Assembly: GCF_009931655.1 (NCBI RefSeq)
Contig: NZ_CP047984.1
Coordinates: 2,312,501-2,376,500 of the forward strand
Direction: 5' to 3'
Source: Pontibacter russatus
GTDB taxonomy: Bacteria > Bacteroidota > Bacteroidia > Cytophagales > Hymenobacteraceae
DNA length: 64,000 bases
The first letter of the stretch is position 1. Every line of letters begins with the position of its first letter. Made by a program: the position numbers and the translations under genes. Shown here piece by piece: positions 56,967 through 64,000 of the stretch. The notes beneath the pieces were generated by a model that saw nothing but the letters and a program-made list of their open reading frames with translations, ran no database searches and had not been told where the DNA came from.

Positions 56967-58595
56967 ATGACACTCAAAGATCAACAACAACTGGGCAAAA
57001 CCCTTTGGGATATAGCAGATAACTTACGTGGAGCAATGAATGCGGATGACTTCCGCGATTACATGCTCTCGTTCCTTTTTCTCCGTTATTTATCGCACAA
57101 CTACGAAGAGGCAGCCAAGAAAGAATTGGGTTCAGACTATCCCAGTCTGCTCGAAATAGACAAGCGCACCCCATTGTCTGTTTGGTATGCCGCCAACGAA
57201 GCCGACGTAGCCGAGTTTGAAAAGCAGATGCGCCGCAAAGTGCATTATGTGATTAAGCCAGAACACTTGTGGAGCAACATCAGTGAGATGGCAAGAACCC
57301 AAAACGGTGAGTTGCTGGTCACGCTAGAAGCAGGTTTCCGCTACATCGAAAACGAGTCGTTTGAAAGTGCTTTCCAAGGCTTGTTCTCTGAAATCAACCT
57401 GAACTCTGAAAAGCTCGGTAAAACCGCCGCTGACAGAAACAAAAAGCTCTGCACCATCATTCAAAAAATCGCCGAAGGTATAGCAGACTTCTCTACAGAC
57501 GCCGACACACTGGGCGATGCCTATGAGTATCTGATTGGTCAGTTTGCTGCAGGTTCAGGCAAAAAAGCGGGGGAATTTTATACCCCACAGCAAATCTCCA
57601 CCATACTTTCCGAGATTGTAACCCTGGATAGTCAGGACCCAAAAACGGGTAAGAAAAACAAGCTGGATAAAGTATTGGATTTTGCATGTGGTTCGGGCTC
57701 CTTGTTGCTTAATGTAAGGAAACGGATAAGGGAAAGTGGCGGTAGTATTGGTAAAATCTACGGGCAGGAAAAGAACATCACTACCTACAACCTTGCCCGC
57801 ATGAACATGCTGTTGCACGGCATGAAAGACACCGAGTTTGAGATATTTCACGGAGATACGTTAGAGAACCAATGGGATTTGCTCAACGAAATGAATCCTT
57901 CCAAAAAGATAGAATTTGATGCCATTGTAGCCAATCCGCCTTTTAGTTTGCGCTGGGAGCCTAACGACACCCTGGCAGAAGATTTCCGCTTTAAGGGGCA
58001 TGGTTTAGCACCCAAATCTGCCGCCGATTTTTCTTTCCTGTTGCACGGTTTTCACTTCCTGGGCAAAGAAGGCACCATGGCCATCATCCTGCCCCACGGC
58101 GTTTTGTTCCGGGGGGGCGCAGAAGAGAGAATCCGCACCAAGCTCTTAAAAGATAACCATATTGATACGGTAATCGGTTTGCCGTCCAATCTGTTCTATT
58201 CTACTGGGATTCCTGTGTGTATTCTGGTTTTGAAGAAATGCAAAAAGGAAGATGATGTGTTGTTCATCAATGCCAGTGAGCATTATGAAAAAGGCAAGCG
58301 TCAGAATACGCTTCGGGTGGGCGAAAACGGCAATCCAAACGACATCAAGAAAATCGTAGAGACCTACCAGTTCCGAAAAGAAGAAGAGCGTTACTCTCGT
58401 AAGGTTTCGATTGAGGAAATTGAAAAGAACAGTTACAATTTGAACATTTCGAGATATGTCAGCACCTCCATTGATGAAGAGAAAATTGACCTTCAAAAGG
58501 TAAACACTGAATTAGTTGAAATTGAGAAAAGGATAATAAGCAGTATTGAAAAACATAATCAGTTTTTGAAGGAGTTGGGATTACCATCTATTTAA
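56967..58595 (+). CDS. hsdM: Type I restriction-modification, methylase subunit
   Basis: 542 residues. An N-terminal HsdM helical domain (ADNLRGAMNADDFRDYMLSFLFLRYLS), the SAM motif DFACGSGSLL (about 237), and the N6-adenine motif NPPF (323-326). The coiled C-terminus (about 500-540) contacts hsdS. It is 5 bp after the PrrC-like gene. The order R-S-nuclease-M differs from the E. coli prr locus (M-S-C-R) but is one transcript. Methylates adenines in the target and forms the core of the enzyme. Confidence 0.96.
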   Translation: MTLKDQQQLGKTLWDIADNLRGAMNADDFRDYMLSFLFLRYLSHNYEEAAKKELGSDYPSLLEIDKRTPLSVWYAANEADVAEFEKQMRRKVHYVIKPEHLWSNISEMARTQNGELLVTLEAGFRYIENESFESAFQGLFSEINLNSEKLGKTAADRNKKLCTIIQKIAEGIADFSTDADTLGDAYEYLIGQFAAGSGKKAGEFYTPQQISTILSEIVTLDSQDPKTGKKNKLDKVLDFACGSGSLLLNVRKRIRESGGSIGKIYGQEKNITTYNLARMNMLLHGMKDTEFEIFHGDTLENQWDLLNEMNPSKKIEFDAIVANPPFSLRWEPNDTLAEDFRFKGHGLAPKSAADFSFLLHGFHFLGKEGTMAIILPHGVLFRGGAEERIRTKLLKDNHIDTVIGLPSNLFYSTGIPVCILVLKKCKKEDDVLFINASEHYEKGKRQNTLRVGENGNPNDIKKIVETYQFRKEEERYSRKVSIEEIEKNSYNLNISRYVSTSIDEEKIDLQKVNTELVEIEKRIISSIEKHNQFLKELGLPSI

Positions 58596-58704
58596 AAATT
58601 TAAGTTTATTGGATTTGCAGCGTGTTTTGCAAGCACATTTCCAAAGGCGTAGGCTTAGCTACACATCGCCAGAATACAGATGCTGGCCTTTTTCTCCGGC
58701 CCCG

Positions 58705-59088
58705 TCACTTAATGCTTAACAAGTGGTTCGGAGCAAGTGTGAGCAGAAGCTGCTTCATGAAGTCAGCGATGAAAGACTCCTTGTAGTTTAGGTGCTGCAG
58801 CCTCCGCTCCAGCATAATCAAAGTATTGCCCCAGTTAATCTGATTCTTGCCATCGTAGTGATGTATAATTATTAGCAGTTCTTTTACCGCTGCCGTAGGT
58901 GTTAAGACCGTTAGCACGTCAAGCGCTTTCAACACCTGAACCGATACGCTATCTAATTCTGAAACTTTTGTGACAGTCCCTGCCTGGCTGAAGTGAAACG
59001 GTAGCATGTTCAGTTTTGCAGCTGCAGTAGGTGTTACTTCGAACTTAACAATTGCGAAGTACTGCTTGGGTGATTTCTGTTCTTTCAT
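58705..59088 (-). CDS. Hypothetical soluble protein
   Basis: 127 residues; a beta-containing N-terminus (KQYFAIVKFEVTPTAAAKLN), an all-helical C-terminal half. Last gene of the leftward early block, ending about 110 bp from the convergent hsdM. Not recognised. Confidence 0.55.
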   Translation of the reverse strand: MKEQKSPKQYFAIVKFEVTPTAAAKLNMLPFHFSQAGTVTKVSELDSVSVQVLKALDVLTVLTPTAAVKELLIIIHHYDGKNQINWGNTLIMLERRLQHLNYKESFIADFMKQLLLTLAPNHLLSIK

Positions 59089-59101
59089 GAGTGGTGTAAG
59101 A

Positions 59102-59317
59102 TTAGATATGGAAATTTATGACCTGGTCATAATTCAGGGCTTTGCAGTTAATCAGGCTGAATGTATGGTAAAGCCCTGGCGGGTACACCCGGATTAGAGC
59201 CTGCACAGCTATGACCTCCTGAGCTGATAGCGTGACCTTATATATTCGTTTTTGCGGGTTGCCTACCACGCGTCTTGCCAGCCTTTTGGTAAAGCTTTCG
59301 AGGTATGGGAACGCCAA
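59102..59317 (-). CDS. Hypothetical small protein
   Basis: 71 residues: KRIYKVTLSAQEVIAVQALIRVYPPGLYHTFSL reads like genuine protein. Its N-terminus overlaps the next gene's C-terminus by 80 bp, so the true start may be further in. Not recognised. Confidence 0.45.
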   Translation of the reverse strand: MAFPYLESFTKRLARRVVGNPQKRIYKVTLSAQEVIAVQALIRVYPPGLYHTFSLINCKALNYDQVINFHI

Positions 59318-59441
59318 CCTGCAGTTTGTTCTCCTGGTCTACAGGTTTATGGAGGAACTCCAACAGCACAGATAGCCGCGCCATAATTTCAAAGCGGTGA
59401 AGCATTATCTCCTGGTTGACCAGAAACTGCCTCATTGCCAA
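59238..59441 (-). CDS. Hypothetical small protein
   Basis: 67 residues, helical N-terminus (MLHRFEIMARLSVLLEFLHKP) and a basic end. Overlaps its two neighbours (80 bp and 10 bp). One of the two overlapping frames could be spurious; coupling across the 10-bp overlap favours this one. Confidence 0.45.
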   Translation of the reverse strand: MAMRQFLVNQEIMLHRFEIMARLSVLLEFLHKPVDQENKLQVGVPIPRKLYQKAGKTRGRQPAKTNI

Positions 59442-59707
59442 TAGCCGTCTCTAAACTTAAAGAGTTGCTCCCCGGATTTGTTGTCGTAAATGAGTGCCGT
59501 ATCAATAAACTGCTTGTTCCCGAGGGCGTACTTCTTTAGCCTTGATATACCCAGGTTCTTGTCTGGAGCCGTGTGTTTCATCCTGTAGTCCCTGGAATGG
59601 AAGGTGCGGCTGTTACCATCAGAAAAATAGATAATCATCTTGGTGAGCGCCTTTTGAACAAAGCTTTCGCCCTTGGGGCTTCGCTTATGGGTAGCAGTTT
59701 TATTCAT
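59432..59707 (-). CDS. Hypothetical basic protein
   Basis: 91 residues, basic at the start (MNKTATHKRSPKG), then IYFSDGNSRTFHSRDYR and FKFRDGYWQ. Soluble. Starts 35 bp after the replication-type gene. Not recognised. Confidence 0.55.
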   Translation of the reverse strand: MNKTATHKRSPKGESFVQKALTKMIIYFSDGNSRTFHSRDYRMKHTAPDKNLGISRLKKYALGNKQFIDTALIYDNKSGEQLFKFRDGYWQ

Positions 59708-59742
59708 AAGTATAGGTTTTGGATAATATTGTTTGCCAACTT

Positions 59743-61056
59743 TTAGGACTCCTGTACAGGTGCATGCTGCTTGTAAAATTTCTGAAGGGCGTCTTTGCCC
59801 AGCTTGCTGATGCGGTTTCTGTGGTATTCAAAAAGCTGCACAGGCGATTTTTCTTGGATGCGCTTGATGGCTTTCCCCTCTTTGTAAAGCCAAAAATCAG
59901 ATCGGGCGCGACGAAGTGCATCCGATACCCTTCGCTGGTGGCTCCATGTGTCCTGCTGCACCAGCCAATCGTGGGTTTTGCAAAACCCGAATTTGTTTTC
60001 GCGGTCGAAGTAGCCGCTACCGCTCACAAACTCCGCATAAGGCATAGGTGGGTACTTATCAGGGCGCTTGCGGTAGTAAGCCTCTGCCAAATCTATGCGC
60101 TTCATGCACTCAGCATGGTAGCCCTCCCACTCTTTCTCGTCGAAGTCAATTCTGAAACTGCCGTACACGCCGGTCCAAATCCCATTCTTGGCCAGCTTAT
60201 CATGTGTCTCATCGAAGTCGTAGCCAGGGTAAAGCATGGTCTTGGCGTATTGCCAGAAGTTTTCGACAAAAGACAGGAATACCGGGTTCTGAGAAGGTTT
60301 CGCTGGAGCTGCCGCGCCCCCGGCTCCTGTAGCCTGTTTTTTTGCAGCTAAGGGTCTTTCCAGCCGCTCTTTGGCACGTTTACCGGCTCGTTGCGGCCCT
60401 GTGTTGCTAGTATTCGTGTTGCCAGCGTTGCCATTCTGGCCATCGCCGACAGGCACGGCACCCGGTTGCGCAGCAACTCCTTTATCCACAGTAGTAGATT
60501 TCTTTTCTAAGTTTCCAGTAGTTTCAAATGATACATTAAGCGGAAAATTTGTACAATCAGGTGTAATGCCTGGGAAGTTCTCATTGAAATTTTGCGCTTT
60601 AGGATGCATCTTTTTGCACTGGTTTTGGTCTGCAAAAATTATTTCAGGCGATATCCACAACTCAAAATCATGGAAGGTTCCATGGAACTGGTAGCCACTA
60701 ATCAGGCCCAGTTTGCGTAGCTTTGAGATGTGGTTTCGCATGGTGCGCTCCGAGAAGCTGCGCATATCAGAAAGTTTAGAACTGTTGGTAAACAGGCTTG
60801 GCAAGTCATTCTCGTGCTCTGGCGTAAAGCCTAAGCAAACCGATTGTTCATATGCCTTGATATAATCTAGGATAATACGCGTGCCGGTGTCCTTCACATT
60901 GCCCGATATCAGCTTGGTCCTGGTGAAGAAGACTTGCTCTGAGCCGTCGCTGTGTTTGCGCCTTCGCTCTACTAGTGGTTGCGCCGCGTTCATTTTTTCG
61001 ACAAACAGGTGCCATGCAAGCAGGGCCTGCTTTTGGTTAATCTTTCTTAAAAGCAT
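59743..61056 (-). CDS. Winged-helix replication-type protein
   Basis: 437 residues. N-terminal region with a winged helix (FSERTMRNHISKLRKLGLISGY), a low-complexity Gly/Asn/Ala linker (about 200-260) and a helical C-terminal domain (FVENFWQYAKTMLYPGYDFDETHDKLAKNG). This lay-out is common for DNA-binding, probably replication-initiation, proteins of Bacteroidota mobile elements. A perfect DnaA box TTATCCACA lies inside it at 60482-60490, and ATATCCACA near 60650. As in lambda O, an origin within the gene is possible. Role is inferred. Confidence 0.6.
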   Translation of the reverse strand: MLLRKINQKQALLAWHLFVEKMNAAQPLVERRRKHSDGSEQVFFTRTKLISGNVKDTGTRIILDYIKAYEQSVCLGFTPEHENDLPSLFTNSSKLSDMRSFSERTMRNHISKLRKLGLISGYQFHGTFHDFELWISPEIIFADQNQCKKMHPKAQNFNENFPGITPDCTNFPLNVSFETTGNLEKKSTTVDKGVAAQPGAVPVGDGQNGNAGNTNTSNTGPQRAGKRAKERLERPLAAKKQATGAGGAAAPAKPSQNPVFLSFVENFWQYAKTMLYPGYDFDETHDKLAKNGIWTGVYGSFRIDFDEKEWEGYHAECMKRIDLAEAYYRKRPDKYPPMPYAEFVSGSGYFDRENKFGFCKTHDWLVQQDTWSHQRRVSDALRRARSDFWLYKEGKAIKRIQEKSPVQLFEYHRNRISKLGKDALQKFYKQHAPVQES

Positions 61057-61083
61057 TTCGTATTATAGAGGTTAGAAGGTTGC

Positions 61084-61117
61084 GGGGCTGGTGTTGATTG
61101 CAGTCGTTACCAGCCCC
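61084..61117. repeat. Inverted repeat upstream of the replication-type gene
   Basis: GGGGCTGGT and ACCAGCCCC (9-bp stem, 16-nt loop) in the 143-bp gap before the gene. Could be an operator, attenuator or part of an origin. Confidence 0.5.
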
Positions 61118-61199
61118 TGTTGCAGACCCTGTATCGTTAGAGAAAATTTTTCCACGAGTCGCTCTGCAGTTATCCGAGCATTTTCATGTTTTTTAGCTG

Positions 61200-61433
61200 T
61201 TAGAAAAGAGTTAGCTGTTGGCGCTCCAGCAGCTTCTCCAGCTTTCCCCGCTTCTGCTCCAGCGCCTCGCCTATCACGTTCAGTCTGCTCTTGGCCTTTC
61301 CGTGCTCCTGGTAATAGTCTGGTGCCTGGTTAAACTTCATTCTATTGAGCCGCTGCTTTAGCGTCTTTTGTTCCTGCTCCAGGCAACGCACTTCACGGCG
61401 GACAAGCAGAATACTTTCTTGTCTTTCGCTCAT
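61200..61433 (-). CDS. Small coiled-coil protein
   Basis: 77 residues, almost all charged helix (VRREVRCLEQEQKTLKQRL, GEALEQKRGKLEKLLERQQ). Its start overlaps the stop of the next gene by 4 bp (ATGA). Not recognised. Confidence 0.6.
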   Translation of the reverse strand: MSERQESILLVRREVRCLEQEQKTLKQRLNRMKFNQAPDYYQEHGKAKSRLNVIGEALEQKRGKLEKLLERQQLTLF

Positions 61434-61681
61434 GCTGCTTCCGTTTTATAAACAGGCACATTTGTGACTGAAAGGGCGGTTATACTTGCCTGAAGGTGCT
61501 GTCGGTCGTGATCGATGGCAGCCACGGCGTTGTCGTAACAGCGCTGCTCAATCTGCCCTTTCGCCAGTTCTTCCTGCAGTAGATTCAACTCCTGGTTATA
61601 GAGCCGCAGCATGCCTTTATAGAGGCGCAGCTTGGATTTATGGTACGAATGGCTTGGCGATAAAAAGGTCGGAGATGCCAT
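61430..61681 (-). CDS. Small helical protein
   Basis: 83 residues from the Met at 61681 (MASPTFLSPSHSYHKSKLRL), preferred over the longer frame to 61777 that overlaps the HTH gene. Helical (MLRLYNQELNLLQEELAKGQIEQ). Coupled to the coiled-coil gene. Not recognised. Confidence 0.55.
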   Translation of the reverse strand: MASPTFLSPSHSYHKSKLRLYKGMLRLYNQELNLLQEELAKGQIEQRCYDNAVAAIDHDRQHLQASITALSVTNVPVYKTEAA

Positions 61682-61706
61682 GTTATGGAAGTGTGTATTG
61701 AGACGG

Positions 61707-62048
61707 TTAGGCAGCCTTTCTTTTCTTCTTGCGCTCTGGAAGTACAGCGGCACATTCCTTAATCTTGCCGTACTCAATTAGCTTGCTGCGCAGCACGCGG
61801 TAATCGCCGGGGGCGAACTCCTCGGCCTGCAGCTTGTACACTTTGCCGAAACGGTCGCGCTTGCCGTATTTTATCCAGTTGCGGATCGTGCTGTCGCCGT
61901 GACCAGTAAACTCTATGATCTCGGCTATTTTAAGGTAGCGGTCCATGGCGTTCTCCAACACCGGGCGCAACTCCTCCAGCCTGCCGAATATCTCACTCTT
62001 GAAACCTTCTAAATCTGCTGGTGTTAGAATCTCAATTGCATGTCCCAT
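61707..62048 (-). CDS. HTH protein, excisionase/MerR-like
   Basis: 113 residues from the ATG at 62048 (a TTG at 62072 is possible). A helical N-terminus is followed by YLKIAEIIEFTGHGDSTIRNWIKYGKRDRFGKVYKL, a typical excisionase-type helix-turn-helix with wing, then EFAPGDYRVLRSKLIEYGK. Early-block position suggests control of excision or early transcription. Inference from family pattern. Confidence 0.65.
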   Translation of the reverse strand: MGHAIEILTPADLEGFKSEIFGRLEELRPVLENAMDRYLKIAEIIEFTGHGDSTIRNWIKYGKRDRFGKVYKLQAEEFAPGDYRVLRSKLIEYGKIKECAAVLPERKKKRKAA

Positions 62049-62119
62049 ACTTTGAGCGGCATTTAGTGTCAATAAAAATCTCTATCATAAAAAATAACTC
62101 TATCTCAGGTATTTACCTG

Positions 62120-62464
62120 CTAAACGTCTAAACCGGCTTGCTTACCGGGCCTTATGCCCTTAGCTTTCCGCACCAGCTCATAGATACTGGGCTGAACAGG
62201 TGGCTGGTGGCTATACAACTCCTGAATTTTGCACTCGAAAATGCTGGCAAAAAACATGATTTCGTCAGCTGTTAGCTTTTCGTTCGACAACCGGTTGTAG
62301 AAGGTCTGGACATTGCCCCCAAACTCCTCCTGAAATTGCTTCCGAAGCAGCTTCTTTTGGCTGTCGTTCAGGTCCTCGTAGCGAAGTTTGATGTTAAACT
62401 TTGGTCCTGCAGACCTAATTACGATTAAGCCTGGCCTAACACTTTTTTCTTTGCGGTTTAACAT
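62120..62464 (-). CDS. First early gene; regulator-like protein
   Basis: 114 residues: KFNIKLRYEDLNDSQKKLLRKQFQEEFGGNVQTFYNRLSNEKLTADEIMFFASIFECKIQELY looks like a divergent XRE/Cro-type DNA-binding fold. It is divergent from the XRE repressor across a 137-bp AT-rich region, as Cro is from CI. Not assigned to a family with certainty. Confidence 0.6.
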   Translation of the reverse strand: MLNRKEKSVRPGLIVIRSAGPKFNIKLRYEDLNDSQKKLLRKQFQEEFGGNVQTFYNRLSNEKLTADEIMFFASIFECKIQELYSHQPPVQPSIYELVRKAKGIRPGKQAGLDV

Positions 62465-62514
62465 ATCTTATAGGTTTATATTTATCTTAGACTAAAATAC
62501 AGCTCAATTATACG

Positions 62515-62542
62515 ATAGTATTTTACTTTTAGCAAATACTAT
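62515..62542. promoter_or_regulatory. Operator-like inverted repeat in the divergent switch region
   Basis: ATAGTATTT and AAATACTAT, perfect 9-bp arms around 10 nt, midway between the leftward early gene and the rightward XRE gene. A natural repressor site controlling both. Confidence 0.55.
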
Positions 62543-62601
62543 TTGATAATATTTTTAAACCATATTATAAATAACTGATAAACAGTTAAAAGTTCTTATA
62601 G

Positions 62602-63033
62602 ATGATAGTTGGAGAAAGGATTAAACGAGCTATTGAGGAGACCGGATTAACTCAGGAACAAGTAGCAGCTCATGCTGAAATGAGCTTGGCTAATCTTTAT
62701 AAAATCTATAAAAGAGATTCAATAGAGAGTCGATACCTAGTAAAAATTGCCAAAATACTGCATTTGCCTTACAGCTACTTTCTGGATGAAGATCCAGGCT
62801 TCACGAGCAGGAATTATCAAAATGGAGTTGGTAATGCTGCTGGTAACCACATCAACCAAAAAATAATGAGTCCGGGAAATGAAGGCACAAATGTGGCAAG
62901 TTCAAATACCAATATACAGAATCTTCAGCACCAGTTGGAGCTATGCCAGTCAGAGAAAGCGAGTCTGGAGGAAAAGTTAGTGCTGAAGGATGAGATCATA
63001 GAGCTGCTGCGGGGGAGGAAGAAGTCGATATGA
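62602..63033 (+). CDS. XRE-family repressor with coiled-coil tail
   Basis: 143 residues. The HTH is GERIKRAIEETGLTQEQVAAHAEMSLANLYKIYK (about 4-37), then a dimerising stretch, a disordered Asn-rich linker and a C-terminal coiled coil (LQHQLELCQSEKASLEEKLVLKDEIIELL). Placement between the integrase and the divergent early genes suits the lysogeny repressor. No peptidase domain is present, so RecA-type self-cleavage is not expected. Confidence 0.85.
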   Translation: MIVGERIKRAIEETGLTQEQVAAHAEMSLANLYKIYKRDSIESRYLVKIAKILHLPYSYFLDEDPGFTSRNYQNGVGNAAGNHINQKIMSPGNEGTNVASSNTNIQNLQHQLELCQSEKASLEEKLVLKDEIIELLRGRKKSI

Positions 63034-63114
63034 GTGAAGTCGTAGCTGCTTATAAAGGACCTATTTAAAGGTATTCATAGACTGGGTATAGATGCTCCTA
63101 TTAACTTGCCATAA

Positions 63115-64000
63115 ATGGAAATAAACCGCTATATAAGAACAGACCGCATTAAAGATGGATATGGCCCAATCCGTATAGCGGTGCATTACCACAACAAGCG
63201 GCTCCAGCTTTCAACAGGCGAAAAAGCTCTCTACCCTGATGGGTGGGATGAGGAAAAACAGCGGGTAAAAAGCCGCCAGCCTTTTGCCTCCGTTATCAAC
63301 CAGAAACTCGACAACATCGAGAAGACGCTGGTCTATATATACCAGGTGTCGGAAAAGAACCGCAATGCATTAGACAACGCCTCCTACAAAACCCTTTATG
63401 AGCAGCTGTTTGCCAGCATTACAGGAAGCGGCGTATCGAGCACTCAGGATGTGTTTACACATGCAATGCTGCAAGAGGCTTATGAGAAATACCTGAAGGC
63501 TACTTCACAGCCTGAGACAGTCCCGAAGCCGCCTCAGGGCTTCCTGGAGCTGATGGCACTCTGGATCGAGGAGGAAAAAGAACGTATTGTAGAGGCCAGT
63601 GGCCGTAAGATGTCTTCTAATACCATCAAAGGGCTAAACTCCACGCTAAAGCGATTTCAAGCATTTGAGGCGCAACGTGGTCAGCTGATCACCTTCGAAG
63701 GCATGAACAAGTATTTCTATTCAGAGTTCAGGGCGTATATGCTGGATGAACTGCAGCAAGGCATCAATAATTTCGGCAAGCACGTTCGCCGCCTGAAGCA
63801 GTTCCTCACCTGGACCGAAGATCATGATGAGGAACTGCCTGTAAACCCGAAGTACGTCAGGTTCTCGGCTCCATCTCGCTATACTGGCGTGGATTTCCTG
63901 TACCTCGAGGAGCTGCACGCTATCAAGGTCCTCGACTTCAAATCAAAGGAGCTGCGCACAAGGCTGTACTATACCTACTCGAATAAACTAAGTGAAGAGC
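63115..64000 (+). CDS. int: Tyrosine recombinase (integrase), cut by window edge
   Basis: An ATG at 63115 opens a frame with no stop up to the edge (295 codons). The N-terminus (MEINRYIRTDRIKDGYGPIRIAVHYHNKRLQLSTGEKALYPDGWDEEKQRV) is the arm-DNA-binding domain of Bacteroidota integrases. The core-binding SAM-like domain follows (about 135-250: MALWIEEEKER, FEGMNKYFYSEFRAYML, GKHVRRLKQFL). The catalytic R-H-R-Y domain lies beyond the window. It is 81 bp after the XRE gene, in the same direction. Probably drives integration at tRNA-Arg. Confidence 0.88.
   Translation, partial: MEINRYIRTDRIKDGYGPIRIAVHYHNKRLQLSTGEKALYPDGWDEEKQRVKSRQPFASVINQKLDNIEKTLVYIYQVSEKNRNALDNASYKTLYEQLFASITGSGVSSTQDVFTHAMLQEAYEKYLKATSQPETVPKPPQGFLELMALWIEEEKERIVEASGRKMSSNTIKGLNSTLKRFQAFEAQRGQLITFEGMNKYFYSEFRAYMLDELQQGINNFGKHVRRLKQFLTWTEDHDEELPVNPKYVRFSAPSRYTGVDFLYLEELHAIKVLDFKSKELRTRLYYTYSNKLSEE

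Larger units (their letters stand above)
20099..64000. mobile_element. Large integrated element (prophage-like), running past the right edge
   Basis: Left border: 3' end of tRNA-Arg with repeats just inside. Right part: a tyrosine recombinase open to the window edge. Between them are a divergent repressor switch, a leftward early block (62.5-58.7 kb), rightward cargo with a type I restriction system (42.7-58.6 kb) and a leftward virion/lysis block (42.3-20.3 kb). That everything belongs to one element is inferred from layout. The right attachment site is outside the window and I found no second copy of the tRNA 3' end inside it. Confidence 0.6.

Noticed and set aside
20099..64000. Element considered as a conjugative transposon
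   Set aside because: No relaxase, coupling ATPase or Tra/VirB genes recognised, while spike, endolysin, holin and a repressor switch are present.

Overview
The window reads as Bacteroidota chromosome, most likely a Hymenobacteraceae/Pontibacter-like member of the Cytophagales. Promoters fit the Bacteroidota TTTG / TAnnTTTG pattern, the first 20 kb is GC-rich and dotted with ATATAT tracts, and DUF5329, DUF6141, DUF6252 and DUF6624 type proteins occur. The genus is an inference; no rRNA is present.

1-20.1 kb is ordinary backbone: the C-terminal part of an M16 peptidase, an O-methyltransferase, an MltD-like LysM transglycosylase, an MFS exporter, DnaE, a decayed REP-associated transposase, thioredoxin, a DUF421 protein, a DUF5329 protein, a STAS-like protein, a secreted sugar isomerase-like protein, isoaspartyl peptidase, an OmpA lipoprotein, cystathionine gamma-synthase/lyase, a TVP38 membrane protein and tRNA-Arg(ACG). 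Strong terminators and three families of short palindromic repeats lie between them.

From the tRNA to beyond the right edge lies what looks like one large integrated element. An integrase (63115 to the edge) and an XRE repressor (62602) point right. A leftward block of small regulators and a replication-type protein (62.5-58.7 kb) and a second leftward block (42.3-20.3 kb) form the rest. The second block is the most unusual part. It has phage features: a spike with an S74 chaperone, a GH108 endolysin, a holin with an embedded spanin-like lipoprotein, a membrane-anchored lytic transglycosylase, a transglutaminase-fold protein, a P-loop ATPase and a 1581-residue DarB-like methylase-helicase. 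I recognise no terminase, portal, HK97 capsid, tape measure or tail gene. More than ten products carry a single membrane anchor. I infer a tailless, membrane-containing virus or a derivative of one. Five of its proteins carry an [LIM]xG[LV]G motif at domain junctions, which may be maturation cleavage sites.

Between the two leftward blocks, 42.7-58.6 kb carries mostly rightward, AT-richer cargo: a methyltransferase, a SnoaL-like protein, three small exported proteins separated by attC-like palindromes, an ORF-less group II intron, a Fic protein, a serine recombinase, an OmpA protein, a hydrolase, and a type I restriction system (hsdR, hsdS, hsdM) enclosing a PrrC-like anticodon nuclease candidate. 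The element would thus carry both a restriction system and a DarB-like anti-restriction protein.
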